From positions 48,785,659 through 48,849,658 of the forward strand of contig CM049313.1 in assembly GCA_026874595.1 (NCBI GenBank): DNA of 64,000 nucleotides. The letters are read 5' to 3'. Source of the DNA: Sipunculus nudus (taxonomy: Eukaryota > Annelida > Sipuncula > Golfingiida > Sipunculidae). Shown here piece by piece: positions 37,416-52,400 of the stretch (the first letter of the stretch is position 1; every line of letters begins with the position of its first letter). Position numbers and translations under genes: made by a program. The notes beneath the pieces were generated by a model. That model saw nothing but the letters and a program-made list of their open reading frames with translations, was not told the DNA's origin and did not search any database.

Positions 37416-40400
37416 ATTAGCATTATTATTAGCATTATTATAATTATCATCATCATTCTTATGAAATTCGGGTTTAAAGAATATGCAACAGCTATTAATA
37501 TAACTTAGTACATATTATTATTTATAACTTATATTCTGTTATCTGTTTCAGACGTCAACGAATGCGACACATCTGAACAGAATACTTGTGAATACAAATG
37601 TGTAAATGATGTGGGAAACTACCACTGCGAGTGTACAAATGGCATGGATGCCAATGGAAATTGCAACCGTGAGTACTTTTTACCTCTGAATATAGTTTAA
37701 TAGGTCGTAAATTACAGTTCATGCCCAGTTTTAGTTTAACATACAGAGACGTCACCACTCCTAACCACTCGACTGTGAATACTATAGAGCCCTATAATCA
37801 GTCTTAAAATCCAGACTGTAAGTAAATTACACCCCGTAATGATATTCCGACAGTGCGTAACGTACAACCCCTCAATGAGTCCTATCAGCTCGATTGTTAG
37901 TGAAAACAACCCTCAATGCGTTCTAACATCCCGACTGTGAGTAACATTGAGCCTCGCAATGCGTCCTTCTATCCCGATTGTGAGTGACATACAGCCCTCA
38001 AATGAATCCTAACATCACGACTGTGGGTAACTTACAACTCCGCAATGAATCCTTACATCCCGACTGTGAGAAACTGACAACCCCGCGAAGATTCCTAACA
38101 TCCCGACTATGAGTAGCATACAACTCCGCATTAAATCCTAACATCCCGAATGTGAGTAGCATACAACTCCGCAAGAAATCCTAACATCCCGAATGTGAGT
38201 AGCATACAACTCCGCAAGAAATCCTAACATCCCGAATGTGACTAACTTACAACCCCGCGAAGATTCCTAACATCCCGAATGTGAGTAGCATACAACTCCG
38301 CAAGAAGTCCTAACATCCCAACTGTGAGTAACTTACAACCCCGCCAAGATTCCTAACATCCCGAATGTGAGTAGCATACAACTCCGCAAGAAGTCCTAAC
38401 ATCCCGAATGTGTGTAGCATACAACTCCGCAAGAAGTCCTAACATCCCCAATGTGAGTAACTTACAACCCCGCGAAGATTCCTAACATCCCGAATGTGAG
38501 TAGCATCCAACTCCGCAAGAAGTCCTTATATCCCGACTGTGAGTAACTGACAACCCCGTGAAGAATCCTAACATCCCGACTGTGAGTAACTTACAACCCC
38601 ATGAAGAATTCCTAACATCCCGAATGTGAGTAGCATACAACTCCGCAAGAAGTCCTAACATCCCGACTGTGAGAAACATACAAGCCCGCGAAGAGTCCTA
38701 ACATCCCGAATGTGTGTAGCATATAACTCCGCAAGAAGTCCTAACATCCCGACTGTGAGTAACTTACAACCCCGCGAAGATTCTTAACATCCCGAATGTG
38801 AGTTGCATACAACTCCGCAAGAAGTCCTAACATCCCGACTGTGAGTAACTTACAACCCCGCGAAGATTCCTAACATACTTCGAGTAACATACAACCACAA
38901 TCCTAACATCCCGACTTCGGGTCACATACAACTCCGCAATATTTTCTATCATACCGACTGTTGGTAATCAGCCCGATTGATTGTCATAACGTCCAAACTA
39001 ATGATAACGAACATTTTTTTTTGTTGCTTTTATTTACTCGTTCTGTGTAGCATATTATATATTTCATATTAATGTTAAACGAATAGTCAATCTGATGAAA
39101 AGCTTAGATACCTAGCATTCATATAGACCAAGTTATAATTAATTATTCTCACAATTAAGGTATTATCATCTAGGATGATATAAGGTGACTTTGAGTGTGA
39201 AAACAGTGTTTACAAAAACATATTACTGATATGTCCCTCTATCTGAGCTAGAGATCAAATATGTATGAAAATGACTGAAAATGCAATGATTGAAAATATT
39301 CAGATATATCAGTTTCTATTAAGCTTTCATTTAATTACGGCCTACGATTTATTGCATTGATGGTTTAGTGCATTGTGCCGCTATAATATTTGTATTTTCA
39401 GATTGATTAACCTGTATAATTATATTTTTTCATATTTTTAGTACCTAACAAATTATACAAGGTTTTTTAATAAAGTTATAATGGTCTTTTTTTCGGATGT
39501 TTTACAGTAATGATTTTTTCGGACGTTTCACAGTCATGATTGTCCATTTTCTGATTTTTGTACCGTTATAATTTTCTGGGTTTTTTTTCAGCCATCAACG
39601 AGTGTGCTGACGGTACGGCTAACTGCCCAGTCAACAGTATCTGTAAAGACACCGCCGACTCTTACTCCTGTGTATGTAAGCCAGGCTTCACAACAGTATA
39701 CGAGAACGGTCAGCTTAACTGCCAGGGTAAGGGCTCCTACCTAATGCTAAATACAAAACAGGTATACATGTTGTGAATAAAGTAGAAAAGTCCGTAAAAT
39801 ATCTGGAGTTAGAACTGTTTAAGGCACAGTAAATTCACGTAAATTTTATGTGTACAAAAATGTAGGATTTGATAGGCAGGAGAAGTTGCAATATTAAAAT
39901 AAGATAAATAATTTTCTGGATTTTGACTTTTTAAAATTCAAGTTGTTCCGGTAGTCCAAAAACTCCTGTCCAAATATGTTTTGCATACAAATGACGTATT
40001 GCGGAAAGGTGAATTAGAATGGGCCATGATACCATCGTGTCCTCGCGAATCGCCAGGGCTTCATTTTCTAGCAATTTCAACAAACTCCAAAAGGTACAAC
40101 ATTGAAAACTTTTTTGCATGAGTTGTCGAGTGATGACAGTGTCATAAAAGATGACCTGATATGGATGTCTGCCATGGATTTTTTTTTCTTTTTGACAGCT
40201 TATGCTGCTTGTACCGGAAACGGTGATCCCCATTACAACACTTTTGATGGCCTGAAGCTCGACTTCCAAGGAAGCTGTAAGTACACTCTGGCAAAGACCT
40301 GTCCCTACAGCGGTACCATGTCCCAAGGTGTCCCAGAATTCAACATTGAGGTCAAGAACGAACACCGCAACGGCAACGATAAAGTGTCATACACTCGTTA

Positions 40401-43400
40401 CGTTGACATCGATATCTACAACTACAGGATCCGTATGGGACCAGGATACAAGATCACTATTGGTTTTGCAGCCAACGCCGGCCCCATGACTATGATGGTA
40501 CGTTCTGGTAACATTCGCCCGGGGTGTATACAGCATCTTAGAAGGGGGGGGGGGGGTTGAGCTAGCAAGTGAGGTATGATTGCTGGTAAATAAAACATGA
40601 CTCTTGCATGCAGAAGTGTAGCTAAGAAAGCCGCACCAAACGCAAAATCCAGTGCTGCTTTCCGGTATTAAGCGTATTATAATACCCAGAATGTCTTTCG
40701 TAGAAGAGGGTATGTGCCCTCCTGTGGCTACTATGAATCAGCTTCGATTCTTAATTAAATCAGCCTTTCAAAATGGTAATGATCGATCCTGATTTTAAGC
40801 CTTTTGACAAAATATGTTATAAAAACATAACAGCCGACGGTAGCTTCCATGACAAAAATGCAATATAATACTTGAGAATTAATATAAGAAAATTATGATT
40901 CTTTATATTTGCTCACAATTACAGGAGCAGCCAGCTGTTTACACCATGCCCGTTGTGAGCCTGGCTGGAGCTCCAGGCCTCACTATCAAGAAGGCCGGTC
41001 GCTTCATGTACGTCAAGACAATGGGCGGACTCAAGGTCAAGTTTGACGGATCCAACAAGGTCGCAGTCATCGTTCCCGACACCTACAAAAACCAGTGAGT
41101 TCAAGCTCTCATAATCAGTTTACCCGCTCAAAGGGGGTTATCTCTGTGTTTTTTGTTTGATCAGTGGCTGATCTAGACCGGGGTCCAGGTGACCTTGACC
41201 TCCCCCTTTTTTCAGCCGCCGCAACCTTTTTAAAATCATTTCTTTTTACTCTTCTTGGGTTTACCCCTCCCCCCTTTCCAAAACCCCGGATCCCCCCCCC
41301 CCTCCCTGTTGATTGTAAGCAGGATATAAACAAACCAATACTGAACCAATTACCACAAAGCTTTGTGTATCGAGAGACATGGGCTGGGGGAAACCTAGGT
41401 ATAATACAGGTGTACATAACTGGGCCGGATACAGGATTTAAGAATATAGGGGGTTCAAATATTTAGACTTGTAAGGCTAGTGAAGGAAGGTATGGTGAAG
41501 AAACTATTTGAAATATTAATGCTTTACCGGAGCGATCTGGAAAAGTTCGGTACTTTTTTCGGTATTAATGTGTAAGTATTCCATATGTGTAAGTTAATAA
41601 AGGGTGGGGGCGCCCTATGTACCTTGTAAGTCCGCCCCTGGATAAAGGGGCAGATCCAGTAAGATTACGCTCTATTGCGTGACATTGTAGTTGTTTTCTC
41701 GTTTCTGATTCAGTAACGGCAGAGTCCGATAAAAAACTGTGATAACGCTGCCCTCATTTTATAGGCGGGAGTGAGTTTCTCTTTTGAACCATCAACAATG
41801 CACTATGTAGCCTTTGAACAAATCAGAATTCTTTCACATAAGTTATTACTCATCTTGACAACGGGGGATTATATAATCATGATTCCAGCATCAGTGTGTA
41901 GAGATACACCGGAAATAGGCAAGAATAGACGAATTGCGATGGTTTAATTTTTATTTGTATTTTTTGAATATTTAGTATTTTTAACACAATATATTTTTTT
42001 TTATGTTTAATTGATTATTTGTTTAATTAAGGGGCATGTGCGGAATCTGCGGAAACTACAATGGAGACTGGATGGATGATGACAATGACAAGTACGGAAA
42101 CGAAGTTCAGCCAATCACCGACAGGGTTAAGAGAAGGGGCAGGTGGATCACCCTGTTCAACTACGTACAGCTCGGCAACAGCTGGAGAGTAAACGACCCC
42201 GAGAACCAAGAACTACAGTAAGCATCGATTTTTTTACCCTTCCCTGTCACAGTGATAGGTTGCGGATTCTAATGATTTTTATTTATTGCTTTGATATTAT
42301 CCGCCAGATGGCAGCGTCAGGACTTTCGTCAAGCCCGCCAGACGGACGGAGAGACAAAATTTCTAAATAACACCAGCTTCGTTATTAATAACTGCTGCAT
42401 AAATTCATGTTTAGTCAACTGTGATTGTCATAGTAATTTGTTTTTCCAACAGAAAAACGTCACTTTATGCCTCACCTAGGAAAAATGACAGTTTAACAGG
42501 CATTTAAAAAAGGACTATTTGAAATGGCGTGTACATCTTATACTATACTATAATTGATAATATAGCTTGCACTACCACGCCAACGTCTTCAGTTAATTAA
42601 AATTCGACGTTTGGGTGGCAGGCTGTCGTTCCCAAGACACGAGCAGAGGACTATATATTAGTCTGTAGTCTCCAAAATTGAGTTTGCTTCATAAAGAGGA
42701 AACGTTTATACATGTATATATACTTGCATATCTCAGATAGGTGTACTTTATAAATAAGACGTTAAATAAGATGTAAAGGTGAATAGGATGTAAAATAAAT
42801 GGAAAGATGAGACACCTTGCCGTCCATTTAATTTTGTATTTACCAAACCAAATAAAACACCCACTGAATCTGGGACCAAATACCCGGATCCAGCCGGCAT
42901 ATCTTCTTTTATTTTAGAAGTTTATTGATCCGGACAATAAAATAAAGTCTTATGCTTTTTCCGCTGTTTTTATATATAATCTGAAGGGATAGATTCAAGA
43001 ACAAAGAAAATCAATTAGGATTCGTTGTTCTAACAAAAAAATGATTCTGTAGAAATTTTTTTCTTCGGCGTGCCCACATTGGATACATGCTTACTGTTAA
43101 ATTCTTGTGTTCTCAGATGTAACGGATTTAACAGCCCACCAACGTGCACTGATGAGGAGTACACAATGCTTGAAAGCAACGACTACTGCGGAATGATTAC
43201 TAATGTACAAGGGCCGTTCGCCCAGTGCATCCAGAATATGAAGGATGACCCGGCAGTAGATGCCGACATGATTCTACAGGGGTATTTTGGTGACTGTATG
43301 TACGACTTGTGCGCCAGCGACAACAAGACCTCCGCTATCTGTAATGCATTGGCTAACTTTGCCGATTACTGCAATGCTCGTGGTGTCGATGTTGTCTGGC

Positions 43401-46400
43401 GATCTAGTGATTTTTGCCGTAAGTAACCATCTGAATTTCTGAAATATGTATAGTTATGACGTTCCGTAACAACCTCGTATAATATATATTCATCACTTTA
43501 CTTTCGCTGTAAAATACTTGCAAGGAATTTTATGCTAATCTTCGGAACTAACATTTGTGAGACGTACTGATTCATGCCGTTGGATATATATTTACGGAAA
43601 TATTCATGGTATATTTTTTTTAATGGATTTCAGTCTGAAGTTTCTATATCCACTACCTTTTTTAAAATTAATATTTCTTTAACATCGTCACTTTGGCGTC
43701 ATTTAAACCTCACTTTTGCTTTAAAGCCGGTGTAACTAATAGTTTGCCTCCTGTCTAACTCTGGTCCTGGAACATACCATCTAATCGCTTAACTAGAAGC
43801 TAAGCTATTGTATTGTCCCCGAAGGCTTAAGGAGTCCGCTCCACTTGAATTGTTTTGTGAATTGCTTGAGCCCAAACGTTATTGATTTTGAGGATCAACT
43901 AGTAAGGTCATGTTCGAGATGGTAGGGGCAAAGCGATACAATCTCCTTTGTAGACATGTCCTTGAAACTAACTCGGAGCGTTGATAGGGCCGAGATGGGA
44001 AGTGAAAGGGCCACCTGAACAATGTATGTTTGACCGAATAAATAACTGACATATCACATTTATAAGATAACTTTGATTCTCTAGCACTGCCATGTGGGGA
44101 CAATGCCGAGTACAACCCCCATGCTTCTCCATGCCAGCCAACATGTCTTAACCCAGACGCTGACCCGATGTCGTGTGACGACCTTCCAACCGAAGGCTGC
44201 GTGTGCAAAGACGGATTCGTGCTGGATAACAACCAATGCGTGCCAAAAACAAATTGCGGCTGTGTCAGGGACAGTGACAGCAAGTATTTCTCCGTGAGTG
44301 TAAAACTAAGTCATTTTATACGACCCGACTGTCTTCATATTTCGAGAAGAAAACGGACTGATTTTGAGAATATCACTGATATGGCTAAGCTGTTTACCCC
44401 CCCCCCCCCCACCCCCCACCCCCCCCAAAAAAAACTTGCAATGTTTTACTTTCAAGGGTTGGGTATTTGTTTCTTGCGTTTAGGGTGTCTAGGACAATAT
44501 GACAGCCCGAAAAAAAAGTTTGTATTGTATTATATGGTGAAAATTGAAAATAAAAGCTTTGTGTTTATTCTTCTTAACCATGTAAGATGATATGAATATA
44601 TATATTTCATAATAGGGTTAGTTAAATTATTTTTGTATTCGAATTGCTTATTTCTCGAATATTTCCTGTAGAAATTATAAGCACACTTTAACTGTCGCCC
44701 TGAATATGATTACGCCTAAAACTGCTAATATTAATTCCACTAAAGGTTGAAGAGTATTACATCACCGAAGACTGTAAGTACAAGTACATCTGTCTCGATG
44801 ACGGAACCTTCAAGCAGGAGGAACTCCCAGCCTGCCACGAAAATGCCGAATGTACGATCGTCGACGGTCACAAGGGCTGCTACTGCAAGGATGGGTACAA
44901 CGGCGACGGCTACAACAACTGTGACGGTGAGTGGATGTGGTATCCCCCCCCCCAAATGTAGGAGATTATGGGTCCAGTTAGGTTGCCCACCGAGTCTGTT
45001 TTCAGTGGCAGAGACAGAACTTTACGAAGAGACCTTTGCTCTATGAAGGTAACAAATCCAGAGTCAGATTGAAATTGAAGGGGACTTTTTTTTTGTTTTT
45101 GATTTGAATTTGATTGGGGGAAATATTTGATTTATATAATTTGAAATAGAATTAATGGAAACTTTTATTCATTCAATCTAATTTGGAATTGAATGGGAAA
45201 TTGTATGATATGAAATTGATAGACACACAATTAAAATGAATTGGACTAGAACTGGAATGGAAGTCCACAGGCTCACGACAGATGAATTTAGGAACGAATG
45301 TCTCAAAATTACCTGGCGTGAACTGAAATTGATATTAAGATTTTACTTATATAGTTTATATTTTCCCGCAAATTGCATGGAATTGAAATTTATGTCGTAT
45401 AAAGATAAACTTGTGGAAATGGAACTGGATTGGAATGTTAAAAATAAATCCAACCCGTTTAAAGGTATATTATACGACATGCACACAGTTTATGAAAACA
45501 TAGTCATTTTACCTTAAACAAGGTTGTAATTAAGCAACATTAAAAATGTTGCAAAGTCAAGGGTATTTATCTGAAGCTTTTATAAAATCCAACTCGGATT
45601 TTGCCAATAAGTGTCTTATTTGCAGCTGCAATGATATGATTTGACTCGTTATTCTTAAAGGAGAATCTTCTAGACCTAATAGTTTTTTGAAGGTCACATT
45701 GCTTTCATGGTTATGTGTTAGCTTAATGGTTAGAATGGGAGCGTAAACTAGATTTATCATTCTTCAGTACATCACAGTGACATTTTAAAAGATATAACAT
45801 ATCTGTTTTTTTGGTGTGTCAGAGGGCAGTGGTAATTAGTATTCATTTTAATTGTATGTTGTTTACCTTGCTTGGATGTATTCTAGACGTGTTACCTTTT
45901 TTTATATTTTTTATACTTCTTTTAGATGACAACGAATGTGAGGACCCAGAAGACCCCTGTGACCCAATAGCTGACTGTACAAACACCGTTGGAAGCTACA
46001 CGTGCAAATGTCCACCTGGATACCACGGAGATGGAAAGAAATGCATCCAGTGTACGTGTGAAAAACTAAATTATATAAATAGTGTTTTTCCTATTACTTA
46101 AAAAATCAGTGAATATTTAATTTAAAGATTCAGTGAATATGAATTTTAGTGCTCATCAATTTACCAACCATCATAAATGAGAATCATTCCAGTTTTTTTC
46201 CTAAAATATGATTATATCAGATGATATATCCTTTAATGATGATTCTCAGTTTGTTTCAAAACTACAATATGCATTAACTAACCAGATGTCTTTGAATATT
46301 GCTCTTAACTCGTATATTTGTTCCACAGTCAGCTACATTGGGGTTGGTCTGACTTATTTCCCAACCATTAGGGTTTATAGGTGCAGGTTGTGCGAATGCT

Positions 46401-49400
46401 TAAGGAAAAGCCTGAGTTTAAACATATGCTAAGGGTCACAGTACAGCTCGTATCCTTTCACCCACACATATACAAATTATCATGAATATTCTCCCTGTAT
46501 TTGACCCTGTATTTAATTTTTTTTTATTTCCTTTTAATTAAAATGTTGATCAATATTTGTTTTTCATAAGAAAAATCGCTTGAAATAAAATAAAATTTTT
46601 GTGATATTGACTATTTCTATATATAAATAAATTAAGCTCTTTTGAATGCATGTTTCTTTCATAGATTGTCACAATATCATAGCCGTCTTTCAATTCGAAA
46701 TTCATCATCGTAGTACTTGTACAGCAATCAACAGAAATTTGTAGATTGTTCGATAAGATACAGGAGTAACCTTAGTGTCCCTGTGTGGGGAGGAAGCTTC
46801 AATTTCGAGGAAGGGAATTGAAACGTATGTCAAAACTGCAAGAGGAAAATTGTGATTCTTCGCCATCTTTTGGATAAATTTTTAAAATAAAAATTAAATT
46901 TAAAATATTATCATTAAAGTTTCTTATCAAACGGCGCACCATCTATTTCAGATAATAAAATCTGGACTTTGTTATCGGCCGTTCCCTATTTATTCAAAAA
47001 GAACTTTAACGAGTACCTACGTGTCAGCAATCCTGGAACTAGACCGATCTCTTGCGGAAATCTAATCTGTTCACAGTTATCTTTTATTTTCTTCATCAGT
47101 GTATTCTTTTACAACAAACTAGTCAAGAAATATACTATTGTATGTATTACTTTTCTTACGTATATATAGCAATGGACTGCGGAGCGGGATTCCCAATCAA
47201 ATGCCGCCAAAGGCAAATATGACGAAATTTGATAAAGCCCAAGAGAATCAATCTGAGACACACTGTGTTTACAACATTTAATCACTTACTGATTACTGAA
47301 TAGACCGATGATTTTAATTCGATGATAAATATCTTTTGTTGTATGATAAACTTTCACGAAATCATTGTCCTACCAGATTCCCCCTGCGGACAGGGTTATA
47401 CCCGCAACGAAGACGGTTTTTGCGAAGGTGAGTAAACTTTTATATATACCTGACATTCACTTCCTAACCATTACCAGGTCATTTTTATATTAAAATACTC
47501 ATTAAACTTTTGTAATCAGCTATAATCGAGGTTGTTCATCATCATGACAATGCCTTAATTAATATGGTTAAGTAATCATGTGTTCCAGAATATAAAATTA
47601 TTGATTTAATATTGTTGGGAAGGTTGTTTTTTTTTTTTTTCTTAAGGTTTTCGGGTTTGGGCAGCGATCTCCGGAAATGGAAAGTGGTCTCATGCACAAA
47701 CCAACACTACCGGGGTTGAATGTTCACTGTCCCATATACATTATCCGTTCATTAAAGCAAGGACGTAAAAATAACTGTATAAATAAAGTTACTTTCAATT
47801 TACCCCCCCCCCCCCTTCCCCCTCCCCATCCGGCACTGTAAAGTGAACTTGGGTAACAAACTATATTTAACCAGACAAATGGAATGAAAGAATCAGGAGG
47901 CCCTTAAATATAATCACTTTTTTTATCCCATGTTTTTTATTAAATATACGTTTACATTAACATAAAAAAAACAAAGAAAATCTAAGATATTCTCTCGGCT
48001 TACAGCTCAATGACTAAGATATGATAATCTTAGCATCTCTGCAATAAGAATTACTCAAGGTTTTGTATTATATATCTTGAAAACAAGACTAACAAGCATT
48101 TTTAAGTATAAAATGTAAAAATGAAACTTTAAGGAGAAGAACAATTTTAACAATTTCCACTCTCCTCTAAGATGACGATGAGTGTGACAGTGGGGACCAT
48201 ACATGCGTGGATAATGCCGAGTGCGAAAACACCCCAGGATCATACAACTGCAAATGTCTACCTGGCTATGTGGGCGACGGCTTCCAGAAATGTGTTAGTA
48301 AGTGACCTATTTATTATCAAATCAAATATAATTACGAATTTAATGTTAAATATGGGCTGGCTACAGTTTTGTACATCGATATTCATAAGTTTCACTCTAC
48401 AACAAAATAAGAAACCGCAGAGTACGTTACAATTTCAATTAACTATGGAAAGATGCAGAAATTGAATTTTGGTTTGTTCCATATGGATTCGTTTTAACTT
48501 TTTGTTCATTACGCAATACCAGCAAAGATCTTAGAATTTAGGTGAAAATATGGGAGATGTCCCCTTAGGACACACTTGGTATGGAGACCAAAAGCATACA
48601 TTTTCAAGGCGTGGTCATATCCATGACAAAGGTCAAGTGCCATCACCGTCAGTTATAATATAGGTTTTATAATGGGCATCAATATCCTTCTTATCATTAA
48701 TTTTTCTTGCTGATATCTTTAGAGTGTATTTTGTGTTTATGTGTCATGATTGATTATTAACAGAATGTGGGTTTTAAACATTTTCAAAACATTAAATTGA
48801 ATATTTATATTACCACTGTCCTGAACAATGATGCTTTTTATTTAACAAGCACACCTTGATGACATCTAAATAGTGTTCCTTTGTTTATGCGTTGCATAAA
48901 TTGATTATCAACATAATGTGGTTTGAGAAAAAAGTAAATCATTCATATAGATTTTTACAATATCGTAGTCCCGGACAATGAAACTTTGTATATAAAAAGC
49001 ACATATATAACTCATGTTGCCGTACTTGACGTGTAAATACAAGGAACCCTCTCGCTGATACCTCTGCACTCTGGTCACGTGCCACTTTCGGACAATGTAA
49101 TTATACCACACCACCTGATTTTCATAAAATAATGTTAATTTATTGGAAATGAAATATATTGATAATTAGAATTTTAGTCTTTTGTTTCATTTATGAGTTT
49201 ACTATGAAAAATTATATATCTAAACATGGTTTTCTACTGAAAACAAAATACCATATTTTGTAAAACCTTATACTTTATTGTCATATATTTAAAATACAGA
49301 CACAAAAAGGTGTGTGTATGTATATATATATGTGTGTGTGTGAAACACAGAAACACAGTTCCGTTTTGTCCTTAACTTTGAGATTCGCTGTATTTTCAAA

Positions 49401-52400
49401 ACTGTGACATATGTTTGCTTCAGATACGATCAGTAAATCTCGTTCTTACTGTTATTTAATCTGTTTTACAGAGGCTTACAGCTGCAAGATCAATGGTGAC
49501 CCTCACTACATCACCTTTGACCAAGCCAAATATGATTACCAGGGAGCCTGCAAGTACACCACGTCTGAGTAAGCATCCAGCAACCTTTAAACTAGCATTC
49601 CATGCATATACAGTTTTTCCGAAAATTCATTTTTCCAAAACTTTAAATGAGAAACCGAATTTTTTTTTGTAATCACGAGTCTTGAGGGCCTGCAGTCAGG
49701 TGTTTAAGCCGAGTGGTCACCCTATTAAATATTTCCGGGCCGATGATGTCGGCGGGGCAAAGGTGTGAAAACTACAGCCAACCGTGCAGTGCTAGCTTCC
49801 CTATACCCCTAGAAAGCGGCTGAACAGTTTATCCAAGAGCACCCGTGTGTTACCATTCATAACAAGTTTCTACTCGAGTTGGTTCGTCGTCCAAGGCTAG
49901 GATGTCCGGCATAAAAATCAGATTTCACCGCAAAGTACGGTCAAACTACTGCTAGACAACTGAACGTTTTTCCAAAAGTTTATTTCCCACAACAGCTTGT
50001 CCCACGCTTTCGAAAAAAAAGGGCGCTCTTCTGTATTTGTATCTGGTATAAATGCGTGTGCAGCTAGGAAGCTGACACAGTATATTTTCTTTGATCGAAT
50101 ACCTATGAGTATGTGGTATGTATGCAGCAAAACTTGGGGTATAATAAAGTCAGCATTTAACAAACGCGCGTGCCAATACGTTTATCTAACCCAATCCTGC
50201 CAGCCCCCAAAATTATGGCTCTACCTAAAATATGTAAAATAACACGTAATTACATAACTCGATATACGTAACTCTGGAACAACAAGAGCTTACAGACTGG
50301 GCTATTGACCAATGATTAGGAGATAACTAACAAAGCGAGAGGGGTTCCACGTGATATAATTAAATTTACCTAAAATGTTTCAGACAGTTCTGATCAAGAG
50401 ATAGCTGCACTGGAAGTTGTTGGATTATGGACACATTTCTAAGATTTTGTAATTTAAATAATAGACCTCACGACCAGAGCCTTTATGCCCCTCTCTTTTG
50501 ACCTAATAATTATAATGAGCCCCCAACGCTCCTACACAGAAGGTCTTTCTTGCGAGAACTGTTTACATGACTATAATGACGTCACAAAGGTCGATGACGT
50601 AGACGTCGCATTGACTGACGTCATCAACTGGAATCGCTGCATTGATGAATAAATCGCATTCATTGTGAACCGTATTGCAATATTGTGGTGTATTTGTCTC
50701 ATACGAATTACGTGCCAAGCAAATAAGATATTATTATTCACTCGGTAGGCGGAGGAGTAGCTACTGCAACCTTTGGCCTAGAACTTTTTATATTGTTTCC
50801 TTTTATAGTATATCCCGTAAAACATACCGACATGGGTACTGGTGCAGACCACACGTGTTCTGTTTCGGAAAGCTCTCCCAAATTATGCAGATTTTATTAT
50901 GGTCAAATGACTTACGGTTTACAGTAATATCGGCAACCTGATTGGCTGCACGGAACAGTTATGCTCATAATTATTCATTAAATGAATCTGTCATTTAAAT
51001 AACGTAAAGTTCATGGTGAGATCAATTGCCTGTGTTCATTGGTTACAATCAAATGTAAAAGTCAGTTTTTCTTAGGTTATCGAATATAATAATTGTCGAT
51101 TTTTTTTGTTTAAAATGAAATTTAAGATTAATTTAAAGTACACGTAACAAGTTAAAACAAAATAAATCACAACATTTTTCAAGCTTCAGTCTAAAATACA
51201 TTCATATTTATCGGAGGATTGCATTTACTATGTTCATAGAGTGTATGACGCCTTGTGGCGAACGCTTTCTGTGTCTTCCTTTCTGTTCGCGAGAGTTTTA
51301 AATTCACGATTTTTGCGAAAAAGAAATTGAACAGAAAATAAAACCTTCGTGAAGCAGACGCCTTACCAGCACGACATAGGTATACAGTCATGTACACTGC
51401 AGTCTCGTTTCAAAGCTGAAAAATGACGTAGATCTTATGTTACCCGTTAATCAAAGAGCTATTTTTATAGAAAGTAGCATATTTTATATTACCTCCAAGT
51501 AATTAATAGGAATATCCATTCCCCCATTGATCTCTTTGGTTCTCGTCAAACTATCTAGAATGTTTTGCACACATTGAAATAATTATTACAATAGTTGATG
51601 TACTCTATTTATGGTGAGCGCAGGTAAGATCTTGAAAATGAGAACCCTCGCAAAACTAGAAAAGGGTGAAAAATTTAAGGAAATTTAACCCCGATAATAG
51701 GAAGCCAACCACAGTAAGTGTATTGATGTTATAACTGTGATAATTGATTTTGTTATTTTCTGTAGGGTTTGCGATGAAAACTTTCTGGACCTAGTGACAT
51801 TTCAAATCTACACAAAACACCGCCCATGCTTTGCTCCAGGATACACCTGTGTTGAGTATGTCGAGATCAGAATGCTAGGCAACGTATATGTACTTGGACA
51901 GGGAAACACAGTAACGGTACGTTAAAATTAGCAGGTATCAAGTTTTAAACTGGAGTAATCAATTCCTATCCGGACTTGGGTACTCGTTGCAATTGCACAA
52001 ACATAAGAATTTTCTTCAAATCATAAAATGGGAATCTTTTTCAAAGTTTGCTCTGATACAGCTAGTTCACAAACGTTATAATGAATTACAATTTGAGATA
52101 GTAAGCATAGCATAGGGTAATGTGAAAACAACTCAGTCTTTTCAACTTTAGCAATAGGCAGGTCCACTCGTTTTTTTCCCATGGGCTGAGTTCGAACTCG
52201 AGTTGAATACACTAGCATAGTTTCTGAAAGATGGTTCAGTAGCAGCCCCTTCGTGAAATAATGTCAAAATCTCAAGGTGATTCTTGGAAAATATGGAACT
52301 GAACTCTCGGAAGACAGTTCGCCCCGATTCCAAGACTTCTTCATTAGAAACTTGCATTTCCCAAGCTTGACCTTGGAGGAGTTTCGTCACAAAGCTAAAC

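Noticed and set aside
37757-38990. Regular array that could suggest CRISPR
   Set aside because: Units are contiguous with no unique spacers, and the host is a eukaryote.
39931-40365. 144-codon ORF on the minus strand
   Set aside because: Antisense shadow of exon 28; it has no domain of its own.
43879-44283. 134-codon ORF on the minus strand
   Set aside because: Antisense shadow of exon 32 plus intron sequence.
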